A stretch of 64,000 nucleotides of DNA from the NCBI GenBank assembly GCA_009809945.1, contig WTPW01000409.1, positions 311,166 to 375,165 of the forward strand, written 5' to 3'. This document shows, in pieces, positions 1 through 9,608 of this stretch (position 1 is its first letter; each line of letters starts with the position of its first letter). Under the pieces are notes generated by a model, which ran no database searches, was not told the origin of the DNA, and saw nothing but the letters and a program-made list of their open reading frames with translations. The translations under genes were made by a program, and so were the position numbers. This DNA comes from Gigaspora margarita. Lineage: Eukaryota; Glomeromycota; Glomeromycetes; Diversisporales; Gigasporaceae.

Positions 1-1593
1 ACCAAGCTGGATCAGGATCAGTAGGTCTGTAATCTGGATCGCACATTAGACAGATTTTTTGAAATAGTTCAAAATAGTTTGATGATATTCAAATTTTGTA
101 CTACAAGATCAGATTAGATCTTTTGTTTATAATTAGATCTTCTATTTTTTTTCGCTTTTTTGTTTTTATTTCGTTTCATTTTTTATTTTCGTTTTATTTT
201 TTGTTTTCATTTTGATTTTTTGTTTTCATTTTTATTTTTAATTTTTTTTAATTTATTTTTTATTTCGGCACTTTTACAAGACACATTTGTAAGAAGACAT
301 ACAACATTTCAAAACCTTGCGCATGTCTACTCAGACTTCTGACATATTCAAGAACACCAAGAACACTTCTTTAAAGAAATGATTTAGTTAGGCGCAAGTT
401 TTCACAAGTTTTCGCAAGGTTTTGCAAGTATGTGCAAGTTTTTGCAAGGTTTCGCATCATTTATTTTTTCATTTCGTGTTTTTTGTTTTTGTTTTTTTTT
501 GGTTTATTTTAAAATTTTTTTTGTTAATTTATTATATTTTAGCACTTTGTGAGAACAGAACTCTTACTTCCTGGCACTTTGCAAGATAAACAGCCCAGGC
601 TTTTTTAGTACTTCGTGACTTTTTTGGCATTTCGCAAGAACATTAACACAGTTTTCGCAATTTCTAAATTTACAAGAATGCGAACTCTTACGAAGATTTG
701 GGGCTTCATTTATTTTTTTTATTAGTTTGCTTACACTTTTTGTTTTTTTGTTTTTTTTTACTTATTTTTTTAATTTTTATTTAGTTTATTTATTTCTAAC
801 TACTTCGAAACTTTGCAACTTTCCTCAGCAATTTGCAAGAACCAACACTTCTAAAAAATGTTTTTTATTTTGAAGTTTTTAGAAAAAGAGTGCGAAACGA
901 AGTTTATAGCCAAAACAAAAGAAGTAGTCAAAGTGAAGACAATNGAAAACAAAGAAGCGAAGATAATAGCTAACTGTGGNTGAGCNAAAATAAGTGTNTA
1001 GGGCTAGTTTTTTGTATATAGTGATAGAATTAGATGTGAAGAAGTGCGAAAGTATTTAAAATAATATATAATAATGTAAAAATAATACTGTAAAAAATGT
1101 ATAATAATTAAAATATAATATATAATATAATATGTATAATATATAATAATAAATAAAAAAATAATAATAAATAAAAAAATGTAAAATTTTATAATAAATT
1201 GCAAAACCTTGCGAAATAAAGCGAAAACCTGTAAAAAAGCATGATTATGTGAATATGTATATCGTTTATTTATTTTTTAAAAATTTGCGAAAATTTGCCA
1301 AATATTGCGAACAATGCGAAAAGATCCAAAATATTGTTAAATAATGCAAAAATATCAAAATATTACCTCCTGCACGTATTAGTTTATTGATCTGCATGAG
1401 TACGCGACCCCTGTAGGAGGAGGTAATTTGCATTTTTTTTATTTGGTATATTTCGAAATATTTCGAAATAATAACCATAATTTTACCATAATTTAACAAA
1501 ATATATTACGTAATATGCCACATTGATTGTAAGATTTTCATAATATTACGGCCCATAATATCTTATGTAAGATTACATATTTATAATTCGCTG
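1..1593. other. T-rich low-complexity DNA without a recognisable gene
   Basis: Long T- and A-rich runs dominate. Short open frames here are Phe-, Ile- or Lys-rich by composition only. Words of the form CGCAAG or TGCAAG recur on the plus strand, densest at 391-456. A small stem (TTACCTCCT with AGGAGGTAA) lies at about 1370-1428. Several N bases lie at 944-998. I see no protein family. Confidence 0.6.
391..456. repeat. Degenerate short tandem repeat (CGCAAGTTTT-like)
   Basis: About six imperfect copies of an 11-bp word around GCAAGTTTT follow each other. The same word is scattered through 600-680 at lower density. Confidence 0.6.
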
Positions 1594-1791
1594 ATGTTAC
1601 CACAAGAGTTTCTTTTACCTAATCACTTCTTCGTACCCTTTGAAGATTTTTATCTCTTTTATAAAGCCTTACTCAATTCAGATATTCCGACATTAAATAT
1701 ACCAATTAACAATATTGAAAATAAATTATTTATTAACAATGCAGAAGCATCTACATCTACTATAATACCACAATCCATCTACTCTCCACAC
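1594..1791 (+). pseudogene. N-terminal piece of the LINE protein
   Basis: An open frame of about 66 codons begins at an ATG and runs straight into the hAT-like element at 1792, whose first bases supply the stop. Sense resumes after that element with the start of the endonuclease domain, so this piece is the LINE sequence just upstream of it. It shows no domain of its own and is Ile-, Asn- and Pro-rich. Confidence 0.5.
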
Positions 1792-1961
1792 TAGTGTTTT
1801 GATCCTATTTTGAAAAGGCTATCCGGGATTGAATTCGGATTGCTTCAACAGATTCGATTATAATTCGAATTTTTAATTCAAATTAGTAATTCAAATTAAT
1901 TTGAATTCAATTATAGAAATAATCCGGATTTATTCAGATTGGAACCAGTTTTAAATTAGCC

Positions 1962-1999
<38 letters not shown>

Positions 2000-2463
2000 G
2001 ATAAAAAAATTATTAAGTCCATTTGATGCATAATCAACCGTATACTATAAAAAAAAACTTAAAAAAAAACATTTTACACTATTTTATTCGATGTTTCTAC
2101 TTTATTCGACGTTTTCACTTTATTCGATGATGGTTTTTATGAATTTTTGAAGTTATAAAAAAAAAAACCATTTACACTATTTATTACAATTTCAAAATTG
2201 ATCAACAATATTTAATAACCAAATTAAATATATACAGAAATAAAATTAAAGAAAAAATTCTTATGCCAGGAGAAATACAAATCGACATTAAAGAGCCAAC
2301 CTATTCTTGTATATATATATAGGATTATTATCTGGATAATCCTTATCCTTTATCCGAAATGCATTAGGGATCTATCCATATTAAATTGATGGATACAGAT
2401 ATCCGCATCTAATCTGAATTATCAGATTAATCTGAATTAGTCAGATTGCGGATCGAAACACTA
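1792..2463. mobile_element. hAT-like non-autonomous element, copy 1
   Basis: Terminal inverted repeats TAGTGTTTTGATCC and GGATCGAAACACTA fit the hAT end rule (YARNG). The flanking 8-mers CTCCACAC and CACTATAC agree at 5 of 8 bases, so the duplication is blurred; shifting the ends by one base gives an exact ACACT instead. The last 140 bp closely resemble the end of the element at 3469-4676. No coding frame is seen. It sits in the LINE between the N-terminal piece and the endonuclease. Confidence 0.75.
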
Positions 2464-2487
2464 CACTATACACAACGCTTCAACCAA

Positions 2488-3190
2488 AAAACTCATCTCT
2501 AGCTCTTGATCTTACTATTGCTATACATAATGTTCAAGATTATAATACTTCTCGTAAAAGGCAACTTTGGGAAGAATTCTGCCTATCTAATAACATTCAA
2601 ATCTGTAGCTTTACTAAAACAAAACTCTCTGATTCCAAACCAAAAAAAATTCTTTAACAATAAACATTTTTTATACTTCTGGTTTTGCCTCAACAACTCT
2701 GCAAAAGGCACTGGTATTATGATTAACAATCTTTTAAAACCCCATATCTACAATATACTTACAAATTCTGGATGCACAATTGCAATTGACCTATTTTACA
2801 AACATGATTTCAAATTTTAAATTATATCTATTTACCTTTCTTTTACTAACCAACACATCCAAAACCAATCACAAGAAACTATCATTTCATGGACATAGCA
2901 AGCACTCTCCTTAAATTTGCACTCTATAATTCTTGGCAATTTTAATACTTCTCCTCTTCTTAATAATGCTTCTACTGCTAAAACCAAACTTCTTTCCTAT
3001 TACCATAGCAACTGTATATATGATTTGGCTGATCATACTAATAATACCCAATATACCTGGAACGTAATAATTTAAGTAGCCACATTTACTATATATGGGC
3101 ACATGATTCCATAATCCTATGCCTCATAAACTTCTCGCTTCTTTTACCACTAGCTACTACTCATAGTAATCATCTAATCCTCATTTCCAA
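2488..3190 (+). pseudogene. LINE endonuclease (EEP/APE family), broken
   Basis: Plus-strand fragments encode a degraded exonuclease-endonuclease-phosphatase domain, which nicks target DNA for LINE insertion. Visible pieces are an N-terminal strand with the order expected of the family, a middle segment containing GTGIMINN at about 2710-2735, an LGNFN motif near 2930 (family consensus GDFN), and a YTWN motif near 3056. The domain is spread over more than one frame with internal stops. The catalytic SDH near the end appears only as TTHSNH. Confidence 0.7.
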
Positions 3191-3468
3191 ATAGAGTTTC
3201 CTATTTGCACTATCTTCAAAACTTCATTACAAAACATGCTACAAGTGCAGAGTCTTTCAATATAAATTAATGGACAAAGAGAAATGGGAAGAGTTTTTAA
3301 CCCAATGTCAAAACAATATTACTTATCACAATACTCCTTTCAACTCTAATTCAACAGAATCTTTAAAATGTACCTAGCACAAACTTCAAACTAGCATAAT
3401 TACAGCTGCTCTTAAAACTATTTCTAACAAAAAATTTACTGTTCGAAATTTTTATCATACCTTTATAC

Positions 3469-4676
3469 TAGTGCTTCGATCCTATTTTTTAAGGGCCATT
3501 CAGATTAAATTTGGATTCTACATTGTGTATCTGGATAATAATCTGAATCTGGGTAAATCCGGATTCAATTCATTAAATCTGAATTCTATGCTAATTTATA
3601 ATCTTTATTATCTGTAGCTTTGTGATGCCAAGTAAAATGTTATCCAGTAATATTATTTCTGCTGGTCTTATTAGAAATTAAGTCCATCGTAAATATAAAA
3701 AAAAAATTTAGTAATTTTTTAACAGTTATAATTGTAAATATATATCTACTAAATTTATTCCTTCGCATTTAATCACCAGAATATGATCAAAAATGAGGTA
3801 AATTATTATTATTTATATCTACATTGATGGAGCGTTAGTGATTATTATGTTAAAAGGGTTAGAATTAAAAAGAATGAACTTAAACATTCATTTATTATCA
3901 AAAAATCGATATTTGCGCTTGGCAATTGTTGATTAATTCAAAGCACAACTACTAACGAATATATGTTGGTGTTTTATGAACTTCGTTGTGGAAGTCTATT
4001 TAATATAGAAAATGTGCGTATTGCACAACAAACATAATACATCTATAGCTTCGCTTGGTATCAAGTATGTGGCCCTTACAAAGCTATACAAGCATGGACA
4101 AGTAGAAATAAGGACATTGATAACTGTAATAAAGAACCTCAACTTAATACTATATTAATGATAGTATGATAGAAAAGATTCCTCCTGATAAGTTAGTCAA
4201 TATTCAAAAGATCAGGAATAGTTTTCAGCAACCTAATTATCAACTTAAGTTCTGAGAACGTGAAAACTGTAATCTATATAATACTTCTAATGTTTGGTAT
4301 CAGATATGATACTCAGAAGATATCACAAAGATGAACAAGTGAAATAAAGTTATTGCAGTAAGAAACTTTAACTTAATGCTACAGAATACGAAAATGCTGA
4401 TGAATAGATTTCTTTAGTAGATGCTAATTGGACCAGAACGAAGTAAAAAGCTTACTCATGAAGTTAACTGCCATTAACTTCTGTAATTATGAAAGGGATA
4501 ACTTATCATTAATTAAATTGACCAATCGTATAAAGATATCTAGGATTACAATCTGTTATCTTTAATCCGATATGGATTACGGATCTATTCATTTAAAATT
4601 AACGGATACGGATATCCGTATTCAATTCGGATTATCAGATCAATCCGAATTAATCAGATTACGGATTGAAGCACTA
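3469..4676. mobile_element. hAT-like non-autonomous element, copy 2, with captured host sequence
   Basis: Ends are TAGTGCTTCGATCC and GGATTGAAGCACTA. An exact 8-bp duplication, CTTTATAC, flanks it at 3461-3468 and 4677-4684, as expected of hAT. Its right end is homologous to that of copy 1, but it is about 540 bp longer. The extra middle includes a stretch resembling a host kinase leader (4038-4251), so it looks like a transduplicated element. It lies in the linker between the LINE endonuclease and reverse transcriptase. Confidence 0.88.
4038..4251 (+). pseudogene. Kinase N-terminal fragment inside the hAT-like element
   Basis: Two adjoining frames read AWTSRNKDIDNC and then IEKIPPDKLVNIQKI. 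In Glomeromycotina protein kinases of the tyrosine-kinase-like group, the segment just before the kinase domain typically reads WTSGNKDID, followed by EWIPFDRLVNIQKIG and the glycine loop. Order, spacing and wording agree. The two parts are in different frames, stops are present, and the glycine-rich loop and catalytic core are not recognisable. It is a broken fragment carried by the transposon, not a working kinase. The donor gene is not in the window. Confidence 0.65.
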
Positions 4677-4909
4677 CTTTATACCTAAAGCCTCTGAACT
4701 GCACAAAGATCTTAAAACTATTGGAAATATTATGCAACAGACCAAATATGCAATTATACAGAATCAAACCATTCTTTCCACAATATCTACTCACATTCAG
4801 AATATAAACTCCAAACACCAATTCTCTATTTCTTCAATACCTGCTAACCAAACTGATCTATCTAACTGGCTAGCCCAAACAAAACATACTGGAAACTCTA
4901 TACATTGCT

Positions 4910-6410
4910 AGAAATCTTGAAAATGCCCATTATCTTAAACAGCATATTCAAATAGCTATTAATACTAGATGTGAAAGATTGCTTACTTACCCAACCAAAA
5001 TGATTAATAGTATTCTTAATCGCATACTGACCCAATTCACTTTGACAATATTAAAACTCAAACAAATATTCTTACTGATTCCCTTGAAGTCAAAAATCAT
5101 ATTCGATCACACTTTTTCAATGGACTACAAATAATGCCTATAATTGACAAATCTTTTCTACTTATTGGCAAACAGAATATAATCCCAAACACAATATTAT
5201 ATCAGAATAGTACAACCTAGCTTTGGAACCTATTGATTCTGATGAAGTTTTTAGTACTATCAACAATTTCCTTAACAAAAATCATGTGGCCCCTCTGGAA
5301 TTAGCTATGAAATGCTAAAACATATTGGTTCACAAATGTTTAATATCAAGCTCAATTCCTAAACAATGAAAAGATGGTCACATTTTTCCTATCTCCAAAA
5401 AATCAACTTTGATAGATACTTACATAATAGAGACCAATTAGCCTAATTGAACATATCAAAAAACTATATACAAAAATTTTAGCTAACCGTTTAAATTCTA
5501 TATTTTCCTCTTAATATTCTTAATCCACACAACTATATTGCATTTCCTGGCAATAGTAGTAATATTTCTATTTACATATTTAACAACTTTATTAAAGATG
5601 CAAATTGCAACCAAAAGAAAATCTGGCTTTTATTTCAGGACATGAGTAAAGCATATGACTCTGTCAATATAGACCTATTTGCTCTATCTCTTTAAAGACT
5701 CAATATGCCATTACACCTTACTACAATTCTTACCAATTTTTTAATATCAAGAACTAATAGAGTAATTACTAATTTTGGACTTACACTTCCTTATGAAATT
5801 CAAGATAGAATTGATTAAATTAAAACTATCACACCTTTGTTTTGGTGTATTTACTATGTTCCTCTTATTAGTAAAATCTCCTATACTTATACTAGCTAGT
5901 CTTCTGTATTTTGGCCATGCCATATTTCTCCACCAACTTCTGATTCTATGCAAGTATCAACACCAGTTCTTGCATACATGGATGATACTCTATAGATTGC
6001 AGAATCTCAACTACATCTAGAACAAATTCTGAATACTGCTTCTTCATTCTACCAAATAGCTAATATTAAAGTCAACCCACAAAAATCTACACTTATATCC
6101 AATTCTATATATACACCTTCTATTTTTTTCTTGCACCAAAATATTCAATGCCAACTTTCTAAAACACCTTTTAAGTTTCTTGGATATTGGTTTTTCACCT
6201 TATCCAAATCTACTACACAATCCAAATTAATTACTCAGAAAGCTACTGAACTCATTAACACACTTGATACCAACAAATTACAGACAAACAAGCATGCTAT
6301 ATTATTAACAATGATATTATACCTATTCTTGAATATTGTATATACAATACTGTTCTTACCTATTCAATATGCAATAAAATCCTTTCTTATATCTTACTGT
6401 TGCTAAGCAT
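4910..6410 (+). pseudogene. LINE reverse transcriptase, broken
   Basis: RT copies LINE RNA at the nicked target. The plus strand shows the N-terminal helical region (4910-5200), then a SISYEML-like stretch, then a palm motif around MSKAYDSVN near 5641-5670, and an intact YMDD box at 5975-5986. The thumb region continues through 6131-6406, where FKFLGYW marks the usual post-palm motif. Several frames and internal stops are needed to follow it. The YMDD box itself is preserved. Confidence 0.8.
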
Positions 6411-7207
6411 AAATCAAAACTAGCAAGAAACACACCCAATAGCACTATGCTAAACCACAATATCTATGAAATCAAAAACATTTGGGATATACAATTGCAA
6501 TATCATTTCTCTGCTCTTTTGCTTCGACTTAATGACCCACACCTCCTTGGTAATAGTACACATATCTGACTACAACAACTACAAAATAACTTATGGTCTA
6601 CTACTAATATACTACAACACTCTAATCCTCTTATTGATGGTCCTAGCAAACATTCTACTACTTTTAAAATAATTATATTACTTAAGCATCTAGAATTTTC
6701 TATTGCAGCAAACTCCGAAATCTTATGCCCTTTCACTATCAACTTACTCTATACCCTACTTGAATCTTTACTACATAACCACCCCAATATATAACCTTCA
6801 AACGTCAACTACATTCCAAACACATTATATTCTTAGAACAACTTACTTTCTATGACAATACAATACTTCTAGCTTGGTCACATATTTCTCCTAGAATCTT
6901 TAATCTTATATTGAAAAAAAACCAACCTGGTTTTGCACACTAGAAAATAAAATTCTATTTAATACTTCTACTTGCCAAATTAATACCTTTCCAATACTAA
7001 TTCACTCTCATTTCAAACTGATCACTTCAACCCCAAATCTAAACCATTGCTAATATCTTAATTAGATCAAGAAATTTTAATTGGAAAAGCTCAACATTTT
7101 AATCACTCTACAAATACAATCTCTATAATACACTAGAAAATGCATGCTGATCTTAGCCTTATATCCTTATATCCTATACCAGATGCACACTGTACTTCCT
7201 GTTCGGG

Positions 7208-8062
7208 ATGTACTCTAAACTCAAACAGGATTCAAAATACATGTACCTAGATGTATCAACTATATTATCTACCAAATTTCTTGGTAGAAAAATCTATACC
7301 CAATCTACAAACAAACTTCAACTCAATGCTAACTATTTAGATTATTTAGATCTGCTATACTCTATTGCTTCCTGCTATTTTATTAATACTCTACCTCTTC
7401 CTCAAATTACAATATATAACAACCCTATTATAGATATTTTTTTACATTCTTCTGCTACTTCAAAACTTCAAACTATAGCACAATATAATACTATATTCTC
7501 AAACTTTTCATTCTATACTGATGGTTCTATTGTTAATATTTCTGATCCAAGATGTACTATGGGAATTGCATGGATCCAGGTTTTTGATAACCAGATCTCC
7601 CATTCCTTCTCTGCACAAATTCAAAACTGGCCATTATCATATAAAGCAGAATTAATTGCTATATTATTAGCAATTAGCACATGTTTTCGAAATAGCAATA
7701 TACATATATATACTGACTCTTTATTCATTATTTCAAAATACAATACTTTAAACTCACAAATACAAAACTATAACAAACTATACTCTTACAACTACTGGCC
7801 TATCTGGCACACTCTTTTTAATCTTATCAAATCATTCTCTCTAAATATTATATTCCATAAAGTACAGGCACATAGTAATGATTTATATCACAACAAAGCT
7901 GGTGAACTTGCAAAAAATCACTATCTCTCATCTATTTTAGAATTTCAACCTCACAATATATACAACCCCTCCTTTAGTCTTATGTACAATAAATATAATA
8001 TAGAACAACCTACACAATGTGCTATCAAAAATATTTGCAATGCATCCATAATTGCTATATAG
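7208..8062 (+). CDS. LINE RNase H domain, longest open piece of this LINE
   Basis: This 284-codon open frame carries a type-I RNase H fold, which removes RNA from the RNA-DNA hybrid during LINE replication. Visible catalytic residues are Asp in YTDGS (about residue 105), Glu in KAEL (about 148) and Asp in YTDS (about 170). A late HKVQAHSND segment follows. The fourth acidic residue, normally Asp in an NxxAD-type motif, reads Gly in NKAGELAK, so activity is doubtful. The ATG used is only the first Met of the open stretch; in the intact element the domain would be part of the long ORF2 protein. Confidence 0.8.
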   Translation: MYSKLKQDSKYMYLDVSTILSTKFLGRKIYTQSTNKLQLNANYLDYLDLLYSIASCYFINTLPLPQITIYNNPIIDIFLHSSATSKLQTIAQYNTIFSNFSFYTDGSIVNISDPRCTMGIAWIQVFDNQISHSFSAQIQNWPLSYKAELIAILLAISTCFRNSNIHIYTDSLFIISKYNTLNSQIQNYNKLYSYNYWPIWHTLFNLIKSFSLNIIFHKVQAHSNDLYHNKAGELAKNHYLSSILEFQPHNIYNPSFSLMYNKYNIEQPTQCAIKNICNASIIAI

Positions 8063-8138
8063 TCCTCCCAATATAGAATTCAACAAATTATCCCTATAGC
8101 CCAACAAATAGATTGGAATGCAACCTGCCTACACCTTA

Positions 8139-8661
8139 GAGGGCATCCATAAATAACATTATGTACCCCTACATAGTAGCTCTTGACCCCCCTACTATAT
8201 AAAAAAATTTTTAAAAATTCGTATGTTCATATATAAAATTTTACAAAAACTTGAATTTATTATGACCCAGTAATCTAATCTGGATGATTTTGGTACCATT
8301 CGATTCGTCTCTATGAGACGAATCCAATGGTACCAAAAGCGTTTCATTTAGATTACTGGATCACGTTTTATTAACGAAATACTATTGACTTTATAGTAAT
8401 TTTATAAGAAAACATAATAACCAATAGTATTTCGTTAATAAAACGTGATCCAGTGATCCAAATCAAATGAAATTGGTACCATTCGAATCCTCTCCTCGAG
8501 ATGATTCGAATGGTACCAAAATAATCCAATTTGGACCACTGAATAAAGTTTTATACAAATTTTTAGAAAAAAATTGTGTTATGTTGGGGGCCCCTCTACA
8601 TATTGCAAAATCGTTATATTTTGGGGGACCCCCAAGTATAACGTAATTTATAGATGCCCCC
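8139..8661. mobile_element. PIF/Harbinger-like MITE carrying hairpin cassettes
   Basis: Inverted ends GAGGGCATCCATAAAT and ATTTATAGATGCCCCC are flanked by TTA on both sides (8136-8138 and 8662-8664), the TWA target typical of PIF/Harbinger. Inside are two hairpins with GGTACC arms (8288-8338, 8472-8521). Between them is a perfect 30-bp inverted repeat (8361-8390 with 8426-8455). It has no coding capacity. It interrupts the LINE just after RNase H. Confidence 0.85.
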
Positions 8662-8664
8662 TTA

Positions 8665-9500
8665 ACCACAATCATAAACACACTCATAAGGAGCATGCCA
8701 TTTATTACATAATATTTTTTACTTAGTAGCCACTTCTACCCATGTATGGTGTGATTATTTTATCTAATTCTAAATAATTAATATAATATATAGACATGAT
8801 CACTACCTCTGACCATGTATCCATGGTAAAATTACGTAATAAATGGCATGCCCCTAACTATACCAATTTCCAACTCAGTTCCCAAAAATATTTTCGCATT
8901 AAATACATGCTACACATGCTCTCTACTCTTTCACATTTTCTTTCTGTTAATTCTGCAAATATACATCCTACCTGCATTACATGCAACCAAACTGATCATG
9001 GATTCCATTGGCTACTTTGCCCAAACTCAAATAGTATTTCAAATATTATCTAAAATATAATTACACAATACTCCTTTTCAGATCTACCAGATCTATCTTT
9101 CAATAAACTACAATAGTTACACAACAATCTTTTAACCCATTACTGCCTTTCACCTACACAATCTACACTATTCAATACTACAACTTTCTATATACAATTC
9201 AGGGTTACATTCCAAAATCACTCATTAATATTATCTCTCAACATACTTTTTACAAAAATGCAACCAATACTATTATTAAGCTCCTCTTACTTATCTCACA
9301 AAGGATCTATAAACAATTATAGAAACCATACTATATATTGGAAATCTATACAAGCTTTATCCCAATCCCATACTATTTCTACCAAACTTCTACATACTTC
9401 TCATTACAACAGAGCTTTATATACTTATAGCTGCATTTGTGGCTTACCAGACAACAACATGAAAATAACAATAGCACATGTTTACCTTTGGGCTTAGCAC
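8665..9500 (+). pseudogene. LINE C-terminal Cys-His region
   Basis: After RNase H the LINE reads HNHKHT, is cut by the 165-bp MITE, then continues NYTNFQLS. A zinc-binding-like pattern CITCNQTDHGFHWLLC follows at about 8975-9022. Such CxxC...H...C tails are common at the end of LINE ORF2 proteins in these fungi. Downstream frames to about 9500 are broken. Confidence 0.65.
8690..8854. mobile_element. PIF/Harbinger-like MITE, 165 bp
   Basis: Ends are GGAGCATGCCATTTATTA and TAATAAATGGCATGCCCC, flanked by TAA on both sides. Inner terminal sequence (ATTACGTAAT) and a middle ATATATAGACATGATC match the MITE at 19112-19266, so they form one family. LINE coding sense continues across the site once it is removed. 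Confidence 0.88.
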
Positions 9501-9608
9501 TCAGAAAAATAGAAATCTAGTTATACAACTTGATAAAATATAGCTTTCCAACTAACTCCATTCTTCATATTCAAATCTAGGTAAGTTTTAACCACTCTAG
9601 TAGGTTTA

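Noticed and set aside
160-342. Phe-rich plus-strand frame
   Set aside because: Composition only: poly-T DNA.
1370-1428. Possible tRNA or structured RNA
   Set aside because: One short stem only; no cloverleaf, no GTTCRANNC box in the right place.
8463-8696. 77-codon minus-strand frame
   Set aside because: It lies in the hairpin-bearing MITE and crosses its end; composition follows the palindromes.
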